From assembly GCA_046153015.1 (NCBI GenBank), contig JBJXGF010000250.1, forward strand, positions 1 through 9,942: a stretch of 9,942 bases of DNA, given 5' to 3'. Numbering within the stretch: the first letter of the stretch is position 1; every line of letters begins with the position of its first letter. Both the position numbers and the translations under genes were made by a program. Source of the stretch: JBJXGF01 sp046153015 (lineage in GTDB: Bacteria > Actinomycetota > Acidimicrobiia > Acidimicrobiales > CAIXPF01). The notes under the pieces were generated by a model. That model searched no databases and was not told the origin of the DNA. It worked only from the letters and a program-made list of their open reading frames with translations. Below, in pieces: positions 4,853-9,942 of this stretch.

Positions 4853-6520
4853 ATGACTCCCAGGCTCGGTCGCGGCCGGCGCGCCGCAACCGCCGTCGCG
4901 GCGGTCGGCGCGGCGCTGGCCGTGCTCGGCGTGCTCGCCGCGGCGGACACCGCGCAGGCCCAGGCTCAACCGGCGCCGACTGCTCCGGCACAGGCGCAAC
5001 CGGCCGACGGCCAGCTCGTGGTCACCGTCGACGCCGGCCGCCGGCCGAGCGAGGCGGCCCTCAGCCGCGCCGCCGGCGTGGCCGTGCGCTACGCCCGGGC
5101 CGACGGCGACGAGGGCTACGTGCTGCGCGCCGCCGGCGGGGCCTCCGGCGAGGTGCTGCGCGAGGCCGCCCGGCGCCTCGAGGGCTCGGGCCTCGTGCGC
5201 AGCGCCGGCGCCGACGAGGTGGTGCACCCCGCCCTCGCCCCCGACGACCCGTACTACGCGCAGCAGTGGGCGCTGCGCCGCGGTCCGGGCAACCTCGGCC
5301 TCGACCTGCCCGCCGCGTGGGAGCTGACCAGCGGCTCGCCGGCGGTGGTGATCGCCGTGCTCGACACCGGGGTGGCGCCCCACGCCGAGCTCGCCGGGCG
5401 GCTCCTGCCCGGCTACGACTTCGTGCGGGACCTCGGCCGGGCCGGCGACGGCAACGGCGCCGACCCCGACGCCGCCGACCCCGGCGACTACTGCGCCAAC
5501 GCCGCGCTCCCCTCGAGCTGGCACGGCCTGCACGTGGCCGGCATCATCGCCGCCCGGGCCGGCAACGGCCAGGGCGTGGCCGGCGTGGACTGGGGCGCCC
5601 GGATCCTGCCGGTGCGGGTGCTCGGCCGCTGCGGGGGCCTCTCGAGCGACGTGGCCGACGGCATCCGCTGGGCGGCCGGCGTGCCGGTGCCGGGCATCCC
5701 TCCCAACCCGCATCCGGCCACGGTCATCAACCTGAGCCTCGGCCGCGTCGGCCCCTGCCTCGACTACACCCAGCAGGCGATCGACGCCGCAGTGGCCGCC
5801 GGGGCGACGGTGGTGGTGGCCGCCGGCAATGACGGCGTGCCCGCCGCCACGTTCCAGCCGGCCAACTGCACCAACGTGATCACGGTGGCCGCCGCCAACC
5901 AGCACGGCGGGCGGGCCTGGTTCTCCAACTACGGCGACGGGGTCGACCTCGCCGCCCCCGGCGTCGGCATCCTCTCCCTCGGCAACGACGGCGCCGCCAG
6001 CCCCGGCGCCGACGGCTACGCCTGGAAGTCGGGGACCTCGATGGCCGCCCCGTTCACGGCCGGCGTGGTGGGCCTCGTGAAGGCCCGCCGGCCCGACCTC
6101 AGCCCCGCCGCGGTGCGCGCCCTGCTGCGGAGCAGCGCCCGGGCCTTTCCCGACGGCGCCTGCGAGTCGGTGTGCGGCGCTGGCCTGCTCGACGCCGCCG
6201 CCGCGGTGAGCGCGCTGGGCCCCGGCACGGTCTCGGTGGACACGCCCGACGGCGGCGAGAGCCCGCTGCGCCGGCGCACGCAGTGGACGATCCGGTGGCG
6301 GACCTCGCCCGAGGCGGCGGGGCCGGTGCGCCTCGAGCTGCTGCGCAACGGCCGCCCGACCGCGCTGATCGCCCGCGCCGCCGCCGCGGGGCCCGACGGG
6401 GAGGGCAGCGTGACCTGGCGGGCGCCCGCGCTGCTGCGCCCCGGCGACAGCTACCGGGTGCGGGTCCGCTCCGCCGCCGGGCTGAGCGCGGTGAGCCCGG
6501 CCTCGTTCACCGTGCGGTGA
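4853..6520 (+). CDS. Secreted S8 (subtilisin-like) serine protease with propeptide and C-terminal beta domain
   Basis: A 555-residue secreted endopeptidase precursor. Residues 1 to about 36 are a signal peptide (RRGRR-type basic start, Ala/Val core, AQA cleavage region) followed by a Gln/Pro/Ala linker. Residues about 52-127 form an inhibitor-I9-like propeptide. The S8 catalytic domain (about 150-450) has Asp171 (VLDTG), His224 (WHGLHVAG), oxyanion Asn326 (AAGND) and Ser396 (SGTSMAAP), so the triad is complete. Six Cys in the mature part (214, 260, 302, 339, 437, 441) suggest three disulfides, as in extracellular proteases of this subgroup. Residues about 458-555 (VSVDTPDGGES ... WTIRWRTS ... 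YRVRVRSAAG ... SFTV) look like a Kre9/KNH-type beta-sandwich, a tentative call. One oddity is HGLH in place of the usual HGTH. The gene has its own strong Shine-Dalgarno, is divergent from the NYN gene and convergent with the PIG-L gene. Confidence 0.93.
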   Translation: MTPRLGRGRRAATAVAAVGAALAVLGVLAAADTAQAQAQPAPTAPAQAQPADGQLVVTVDAGRRPSEAALSRAAGVAVRYARADGDEGYVLRAAGGASGEVLREAARRLEGSGLVRSAGADEVVHPALAPDDPYYAQQWALRRGPGNLGLDLPAAWELTSGSPAVVIAVLDTGVAPHAELAGRLLPGYDFVRDLGRAGDGNGADPDAADPGDYCANAALPSSWHGLHVAGIIAARAGNGQGVAGVDWGARILPVRVLGRCGGLSSDVADGIRWAAGVPVPGIPPNPHPATVINLSLGRVGPCLDYTQQAIDAAVAAGATVVVAAGNDGVPAATFQPANCTNVITVAAANQHGGRAWFSNYGDGVDLAAPGVGILSLGNDGAASPGADGYAWKSGTSMAAPFTAGVVGLVKARRPDLSPAAVRALLRSSARAFPDGACESVCGAGLLDAAAAVSALGPGTVSVDTPDGGESPLRRRTQWTIRWRTSPEAAGPVRLELLRNGRPTALIARAAAAGPDGEGSVTWRAPALLRPGDSYRVRVRSAAGLSAVSPASFTVR

Positions 6521-6539
6521 CGGGCGGGTGGGCCTCAGC

Positions 6540-6561
6540 CGGCGCCGCTCAACCGGCGCCG
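6540..6561. terminator. Perfect 8-bp GC hairpin at the protease/PIG-L convergent junction
   Basis: CGGCGCCG at 6540-6547 and again at 6554-6561 (the octamer is its own complement) flank the 6-nt loop CTCAAC. The hairpin forms on either strand and lies 20 nt after the protease stop. The PIG-L stop codon (6549-6551) sits in the loop. No T tract is present on either side, so it is at best a T-less bidirectional terminator. Confidence 0.45.
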
Positions 6562-7274
6562 AGCGTGCGGAACGCCTCGGCGAGGCGACCCTCGGGCAGC
6601 CCGCCGCGCTGCGCGGTGGCCGCTCCGAAGCCGAGCAGCAGCTCCCGGAACTGCGCCGGGTCGCGGTGCGCCACCTGGCTGGCGTGCGCGGCCAGCGCCT
6701 TGAGCTTGCGCTCGAACTGATCGGTGACGTCGACGAAGGTGTCCGGCTCGGGGCCCCCGGCCAGCCACACCTCGGCCACCACGTGCGGCTCGAGGCCCTC
6801 GGCGGCCAGCTCCGGGAACGTGAACGGGTTGCGGGCGTCGGGATACACCGCGCACAGGGCGGCCTCCCCGACGGCGAGATGGTCGGGGTGGCTGGCGAAG
6901 ATCCGGTCGAAGTTACGTTGGGGCGACTGGGTGAGCACCCGGTCGGGCCGGAGCTGGCGGATCACCCGGGCCAGGTCGCGGCGCAGCGCCAGGCTCACCT
7001 CGAGCCGCCCGTCGGGATAGCCGAGGAAGCGCACGTCCCGCACGCCGAGCACCTCGGCCGCGGCCCGCTGCTCGGCCTGGCGCAGCGGGCCGATCTGGTC
7101 GCGGGGAAAGCTCGGGTCGAACCCGCCGGCGTCGCCGTCGGTCACCACGCAGTAGGTGACCTCGGCGCCGGCCTCGGCCCACTGGCCGATCGTGCCGGCC
7201 ATGCCGAAGTCCACGTCGTCGGGGTGGGCGGTGATCACCAGCACCTTGCCCGCCCCGGGCGGCGCCGCGGTCAC
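6549..7274 (-). CDS. PIG-L/LmbE-family deacetylase
   Basis: A 241-residue putative Zn-dependent amide hydrolase of the family that includes MshB and GlcNAc-PI deacetylase. The metal motif AHPDD is at residues 16-20 (His17, Asp20 as ligands; Asp19 as likely base) and the distal HPDH at 129-132 supplies His132. TDGDAGG (45-51) and the FLGYPDG loop (83-89) are also typical of the family. The start is GTG at 7274, overlapping the menG stop by 4 nt (GTGA), with GGGAG 6 nt upstream. A longer in-frame opening into menG on this strand is ignored because the family N-terminus begins right after the GTG. The 4-nt overlap implies translational coupling to menG. Substrate unknown: N-acetyl sugars are usual for the family, and the protein is too generic to call mshB. 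It ends in a hairpin shared with the protease gene. Confidence 0.88.
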   Translation of the reverse strand: MTAAPPGAGKVLVITAHPDDVDFGMAGTIGQWAEAGAEVTYCVVTDGDAGGFDPSFPRDQIGPLRQAEQRAAAEVLGVRDVRFLGYPDGRLEVSLALRRDLARVIRQLRPDRVLTQSPQRNFDRIFASHPDHLAVGEAALCAVYPDARNPFTFPELAAEGLEPHVVAEVWLAGGPEPDTFVDVTDQFERKLKALAAHASQVAHRDPAQFRELLLGFGAATAQRGGLPEGRLAEAFRTLGAG

Positions 7275-7981
7275 GAGCCGCTCCCGGTGCGGGAGGCGGA
7301 GATCAGCTGCGCGACGCCGCCCGACAGCGCCCGCCGGCGGGGCGGGTCGAACCCGGCCCGCTCGAACACGGCCAGCAGCGCCGGCTGCGGCGGCAGGTAG
7401 GCGACCGAGCGGGGCAGGTACCGGTAGGCGGCCCGGTCGGAGAGGGCCCCGCCGATCAGCGGCGCCACCCGCCCGAAGTACACCCGGTGACCGGCGGCGA
7501 GCAGCGGGTTGGTGGGCGCCGCCACCTCCAGCAGCGCGATGCGCCCCCCGGGGCGCACCACCCGGGCCAGCTCGGCGGCGAAGGCGGGGAGGTCGACCAG
7601 GTTGCGCAGCGCGAAGCCGCACACCGCGCCGTCGACCGAGGCGTCGGCCAGCGGCAGCGCCAGCGCGTCGGCGTGGACGAGGGGAGCGGCGGTGCGGGCG
7701 TGGGCCAGCATGTTCCACGACACGTCGAGCCCGACCGGCGCGAGGCCCGCCGAGGCGAGCTCCCGGCACAGGTCCCCGGTGCCGCACGCGATGTCGAGCA
7801 CCCGGGCGCCGGGGGCGAGGCCCAGCGTGCGGACCGCGGCTCGCCGCCAGCCGACGTCCATGCGCAGGGTCATGACCCGGTTGACCAGGTCGTAGCGGGG
7901 GGCGATCGCGTCGAACATGGCCCGCACGGCGCGGGCCTTCTCGGGGCCTTGGGGCAGATCGGGGGGGCTGCGGCGGAGCAT
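7271..7981 (-). CDS. menG: Demethylmenaquinone methyltransferase (MenG/UbiE)
   Basis: A 236-residue SAM-dependent C-methyltransferase that converts demethylmenaquinone to menaquinone. The UbiE/COQ5 signature is clear at residues 23-38 (FDAIAPRYDLVNRVMT). SAM motif I is LDIACGTGD (62-70). It is followed by GLDVSWNML (84-92), GFALRNLVD (122-130), VVRPGGR (141-147) and YRYLPRSVAYLP (186-197), all in the expected order and spacing. The length is normal for the family. The start ATG at 7981 has no Shine-Dalgarno; a TACCAT hexamer 8 nt upstream suggests a leaderless message. The gene follows the acyl-CoA synthetase by 31 nt and shares 4 nt with the PIG-L gene downstream. It acts after MenA, encoded at 204-1094 on the other strand. 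Confidence 0.94.
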   Translation of the reverse strand: MLRRSPPDLPQGPEKARAVRAMFDAIAPRYDLVNRVMTLRMDVGWRRAAVRTLGLAPGARVLDIACGTGDLCRELASAGLAPVGLDVSWNMLAHARTAAPLVHADALALPLADASVDGAVCGFALRNLVDLPAFAAELARVVRPGGRIALLEVAAPTNPLLAAGHRVYFGRVAPLIGGALSDRAAYRYLPRSVAYLPPQPALLAVFERAGFDPPRRRALSGGVAQLISASRTGSGS

Positions 7982-7992
7982 CGGGCCCGATG
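7979..7992. promoter_or_regulatory. Perfect 14-bp palindrome over the menG start codon
   Basis: CATCGGGCCCGATG reads the same on both strands and runs from the menG start codon into the candidate -10 element. It may be an operator or a start-site hairpin. Short GC palindromes arise by chance in DNA this GC-rich, so the weight is low. Confidence 0.3.
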
Positions 7993-7995
7993 GTA
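7990..7995 (-). promoter_or_regulatory. Candidate -10 element for leaderless menG mRNA
   Basis: On the minus strand TACCAT fits TAnnnT and is separated from the menG ATG by exactly 8 nt, the same spacing seen at menA. There is no ribosome-binding site before the ATG. It lies in the 31-nt gap after the acyl-CoA synthetase stop, so menG and the PIG-L gene may have their own promoter as well as read-through. Confidence 0.35.
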
Positions 7996-8012
7996 GGCCC
8001 CGCCCCGCCCGG

Positions 8013-9629
8013 TCACCCTCCTCGGTCGACCCCTCGGCGATCCCGGGCCGCCTGGGCCGCCTGGGCCGCCCAGCGGTAATCGGCCTTGCCGCTCGGCAGG
8101 CGGCGCACCTCGGGGGCCACCACCAGCTCCCGGGGGATCTTGAAGCGGGCGAGGAGGCGCTGGCAGTGCCGGCTCAGCTCGTCGAGGTCGAGCGTGGCCC
8201 CCTCCCGCAGCCGCACGACCGCGGTGACCCGTTCGCCGAAGCGGTCGTCGGGCACGCCGACCACCACCGCGTCGACCACCGCGGGGTGGGTCTTCACCGC
8301 CTCCTCCACCTCGAGCGGGTGGATCTTCTCGCCGCCGGAGTTGATCAGGTTCGAGCCCCGCCCGAGCAGGGTGACCGTGCCGTCGTCCTCGAGGCGGGCG
8401 AGGTCGCCGGGCACCGCCCAGCGCACCCCGTCGATCACCGGGAACGTGGCCGCGCTGCCTTCGGGGTCGTTGCGGTAGCCGAGCGGCACGTGACCGCGGC
8501 GGGCCAGCTGGCCCACCGGGCCCCCGCCCGGGGTGAGCGGCCGGAGCGACTCGTCGAGCACCGCGGTGTGCTCGCCCACCCGCAGCCGGGGCGGCCCGGA
8601 GCGGCGCCGGCCGGGGGTGATCACCTCCACGCCCTGCCCGCCGGTCTCCGAGGCGCCGTAGCCGTCGACGATCACCGCGCCCGGGGCGTGGCGCAGCAGC
8701 GTCTCCGCCGCCCCGGCCGAGAGCGGCGCCCCGCCGTTCACGATCACGGTCAGCGAGTCGGTGCTCCACCGGTCGGGCTCGGCGTCGAGGGCGAGGCCGA
8801 GGGGCACGGCGAACGCGTCGCCCACGATCACGAGGTGGGACACCGCCTCGGCCTGAACGAGGTCGAGCAGCCGCTCGGCGGAGAAGGCGCGGTCGGCGCA
8901 GAGCACGACCGTGCCGCCAGCGAGCAGCGTCGACCACGCCGACCACTGGGCGGTGCCGTGCACCAGCGGGCTGGCCGGCAGCGTGCGGGTGGGGCGGCGG
9001 CCGAGGTGGCGCACGATGGCCTCTGGGGCGTCGATCGGCGGCCCGCTGCGGTTGCCTCCCCCCAGCGCGGCGAAGAACAAGTCCTCGTGGCGCCACATCA
9101 CGCCCTTGGGCCGCCCGGTGGTGCCCCCGGTGTAGATCAGGTAGAGGTCCTCGCCCCGGCGCTGCGAGCCGTCGGGCCGGGCGGGCTTCGCCGCCGCCAG
9201 CGCCGCCTCGTAGGCCGCCCCCGGCGAGAGCAGGGGGCGGGGTGCGCCAATGGCCCGAGCGACGAGGTCCACCGCGTCGGGCTCGCACAGCACCACGGCC
9301 GGGTCGGCGTCGTTGAAGAGCGGCCGCAGCTCCTCCTCCACGTAGTGGTAGTTGACGTTGACCGGCGCCGCCCGCAGCTTGAACGCGGCGGCCATCGCCT
9401 CGAGGTGCTCGGCGCCGTTGCGCAGGGCGAGCGCCACCCGGTCGCCGGGGCCCACACCCCGCTCGGCCAGGGCGTGGGCGAGTCGGTTGGCGCGCTCGTC
9501 GAGCTCGGCGTAGGTGAGCCGGGCGGCGCCGGCGACCACCGCGGTGCGCCCACCGGCGGCGTCGACCACGGCCTCCAGCAGATCGGCCAAGTGGAAGCGC
9601 ACCGGGGCGAACGTAGTGGCGTCGGTCAC
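8013..9629 (-). CDS. FadD19-like acyl-CoA synthetase (AMP-forming)
   Basis: A 538-residue ANL-superfamily ligase that activates a carboxylic acid to its CoA thioester through an acyl-adenylate. The core motifs are present in order: the ATP loop YTGGTTGRPKGV (166-177) followed by MWRHEDLF; PLVHGTAQW (221-229); YGASETGG (324-331); GDLAR (408-412); GRGSNLINSGGEKIHP (423-438); and the catalytic Lys515 in LPSGKADYRW. The GTTG-PKGVMWRHED form and the HGT-QW segment are typical of mycobacterial FadD17/FadD19-type ligases, some of which act on steroid side chains, rather than MenE. The GTG start lacks a visible ribosome-binding site, but the N-terminus (FHLADLLEAVVDAAGGRTAVV) aligns well with the family start. 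The adjacent menG could mislead annotators into calling it menE. The true substrate is unknown, probably a long-chain or branched/steroid acid. Confidence 0.9.
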   Translation of the reverse strand: MTDATTFAPVRFHLADLLEAVVDAAGGRTAVVAGAARLTYAELDERANRLAHALAERGVGPGDRVALALRNGAEHLEAMAAAFKLRAAPVNVNYHYVEEELRPLFNDADPAVVLCEPDAVDLVARAIGAPRPLLSPGAAYEAALAAAKPARPDGSQRRGEDLYLIYTGGTTGRPKGVMWRHEDLFFAALGGGNRSGPPIDAPEAIVRHLGRRPTRTLPASPLVHGTAQWSAWSTLLAGGTVVLCADRAFSAERLLDLVQAEAVSHLVIVGDAFAVPLGLALDAEPDRWSTDSLTVIVNGGAPLSAGAAETLLRHAPGAVIVDGYGASETGGQGVEVITPGRRRSGPPRLRVGEHTAVLDESLRPLTPGGGPVGQLARRGHVPLGYRNDPEGSAATFPVIDGVRWAVPGDLARLEDDGTVTLLGRGSNLINSGGEKIHPLEVEEAVKTHPAVVDAVVVGVPDDRFGERVTAVVRLREGATLDLDELSRHCQRLLARFKIPRELVVAPEVRRLPSGKADYRWAAQAAQAARDRRGVDRGG

Positions 9630-9640
9630 ACGCCGACAAA

Positions 9641-9711
9641 GCGGTGAGGCGAAGCCGAACCGCCCATTGCGCAGCGGTGAGGCGAAGCCGAACCGCCCAT
9701 TGCGCAGCGGT
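9641..9711. repeat. Two perfect 33-bp tandem repeats with hairpin potential, plus a partial third
   Basis: Identical 33-bp units run 9641-9673 and 9674-9706, followed by the first few bases of a third (GCGGTG from 9707). Each unit can fold: GCGGT, GA, GGC, a GAA loop, GCC, GA, ACCGC, so a 5-bp and a 3-bp stem enclose a symmetrical GA/GA mismatch. On the other strand the same arms pair with TC/TC. It fills most of the 93-bp gap between the hydrolase stop and the acyl-CoA synthetase start. It may be an intergenic REP-like element or a tandem terminator. There are no spacers and it is not CRISPR. Confidence 0.8.
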
Positions 9712-9722
9712 GGCGCGTGTGC

Positions 9723-9942
9723 TCAGCAGGCGGTGTCCGGGGCGGGGAGCTGCCGGTTGGTGAGGAAGGCGTTGACGATGTCGAGCGCGCAGGGGTTGCG
9801 GGTGTGGCGCACGTGCCCGCCCGTCGAGTAGCGCAGCAGCGCGGCGTTGGGGAGCAGCGCGGCGGCCCGCTCGGCCCCCGCCGGCGGGGTGATGGGATCG
9901 CCGGTATTGGCGAGCACCAGCACCGGCGGCGGCGCGTCGGCG
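9723..9942 (-). CDS. C-terminal part of an alpha/beta hydrolase, TAP-like (5' end beyond window)
   Basis: The frame is open from the right edge to a TGA at 9723-9725, giving 72 visible residues. They match the C-terminal cap of secreted actinobacterial tripeptidyl-aminopeptidase-like alpha/beta hydrolases: VLVLANTGDPITPPAGA carries the likely catalytic Asp, RYSTGGHVRH the catalytic His, then a conserved Cys in NPCALDIVNAFLT and the usual final NRQLPAPDTAC. The nucleophile Ser region and any signal peptide lie outside the window. An internal GTG near 9923 is not the start, because the reading frame and family similarity continue to the edge. Probably an exported peptidase or esterase. It is on the same strand as the acyl-CoA synthetase but separated from it by the 33-bp repeats. 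Confidence 0.85.
   Translation of the reverse strand, partial: ADAPPPVLVLANTGDPITPPAGAERAAALLPNAALLRYSTGGHVRHTRNPCALDIVNAFLTNRQLPAPDTAC

Noticed and set aside
6549..7274. mshB (mycothiol deacetylase)
   Set aside because: Only family-level motifs are visible and no other mycothiol gene is in the window, so the specific symbol cannot be supported.
6549..7787. A 412-residue version of the PIG-L protein extending into menG
   Set aside because: The extra N-terminal part is Arg/Gly/Ala shadow sequence over menG. The family homology starts at the GTG at 7274, which has a Shine-Dalgarno and a typical 4-nt overlap.
8013..9629. MenE (o-succinylbenzoate-CoA ligase) suggested by the menG neighbour
   Set aside because: The GVMWRHED and HGT-QW motifs and the 538-residue length fit FadD17/FadD19-type ligases better.
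7870..9639. A 589-residue minus-strand frame over the acyl-CoA synthetase and start of menG
   Set aside because: It is a low-complexity Arg/Gly/Pro shadow. The adjacent frame carries all the ANL ligase motifs.
9641..9711. CRISPR array
   Set aside because: The units are directly adjacent with no spacers, and no cas gene is near.

Overview
The window looks like chromosomal DNA from a high-GC actinobacterium, most likely a member of the Acidimicrobiia or a related deep lineage. That placement is an inference. It rests on the very strong G/C bias at third codon positions, the menaquinone (not ubiquinone) genes, a mycobacterial FadD19-like acyl-CoA ligase, a Thr/Pro-rich exported protein of a kind common in actinobacteria, and start codons with -10-like hexamers 8 nt upstream that suggest leaderless mRNAs. 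No tRNA, rRNA, CRISPR, transposase or phage gene is visible.

Layout from left to right. The C-terminal end of an unidentified membrane protein (+, 1-182) is followed by menA (+, 204-1094), the prenyltransferase of menaquinone synthesis. Its 3' end overlaps convergently with a NYN-domain protein that also carries a probable OST-HTH/LOTUS domain (-, 1046-2209). Next come a terminator-rich gap, an exported Thr/Pro-rich, C-terminally anchored surface protein (-, 2347-3435), an AT-richer 250-bp intergenic region, and a second NYN paralogue without the LOTUS domain (-, 3686-4633). A 219-bp divergent intergenic region, holding a near-palindrome and a 12-codon mini-ORF with a perfect Shine-Dalgarno, separates it from a secreted S8 subtilisin-like protease (+, 4853-6520).

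The right third is a leftward gene string. A partial alpha/beta hydrolase of the tripeptidyl-aminopeptidase-like type runs off the right edge (9723-9942). It is followed by two perfect 33-bp tandem repeats with hairpin potential, a FadD19-like acyl-CoA synthetase (8013-9629), menG/ubiE (7271-7981) and a PIG-L/LmbE deacetylase (6549-7274) whose GTG start overlaps the menG stop codon. It converges on the protease gene, with an 8-bp perfect GC hairpin at the junction.

How the genes may work together: MenA prenylates 1,4-dihydroxy-2-naphthoate and MenG methylates the resulting demethylmenaquinone, so two membrane quinone steps lie on either side of a block of unrelated function. That block (NYN-LOTUS, Thr-rich surface protein, NYN, secreted protease) combines two putative RNA-acting proteins with two exported proteins. 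The duplicated NYN genes flanking the surface protein are the least explained part of the window.
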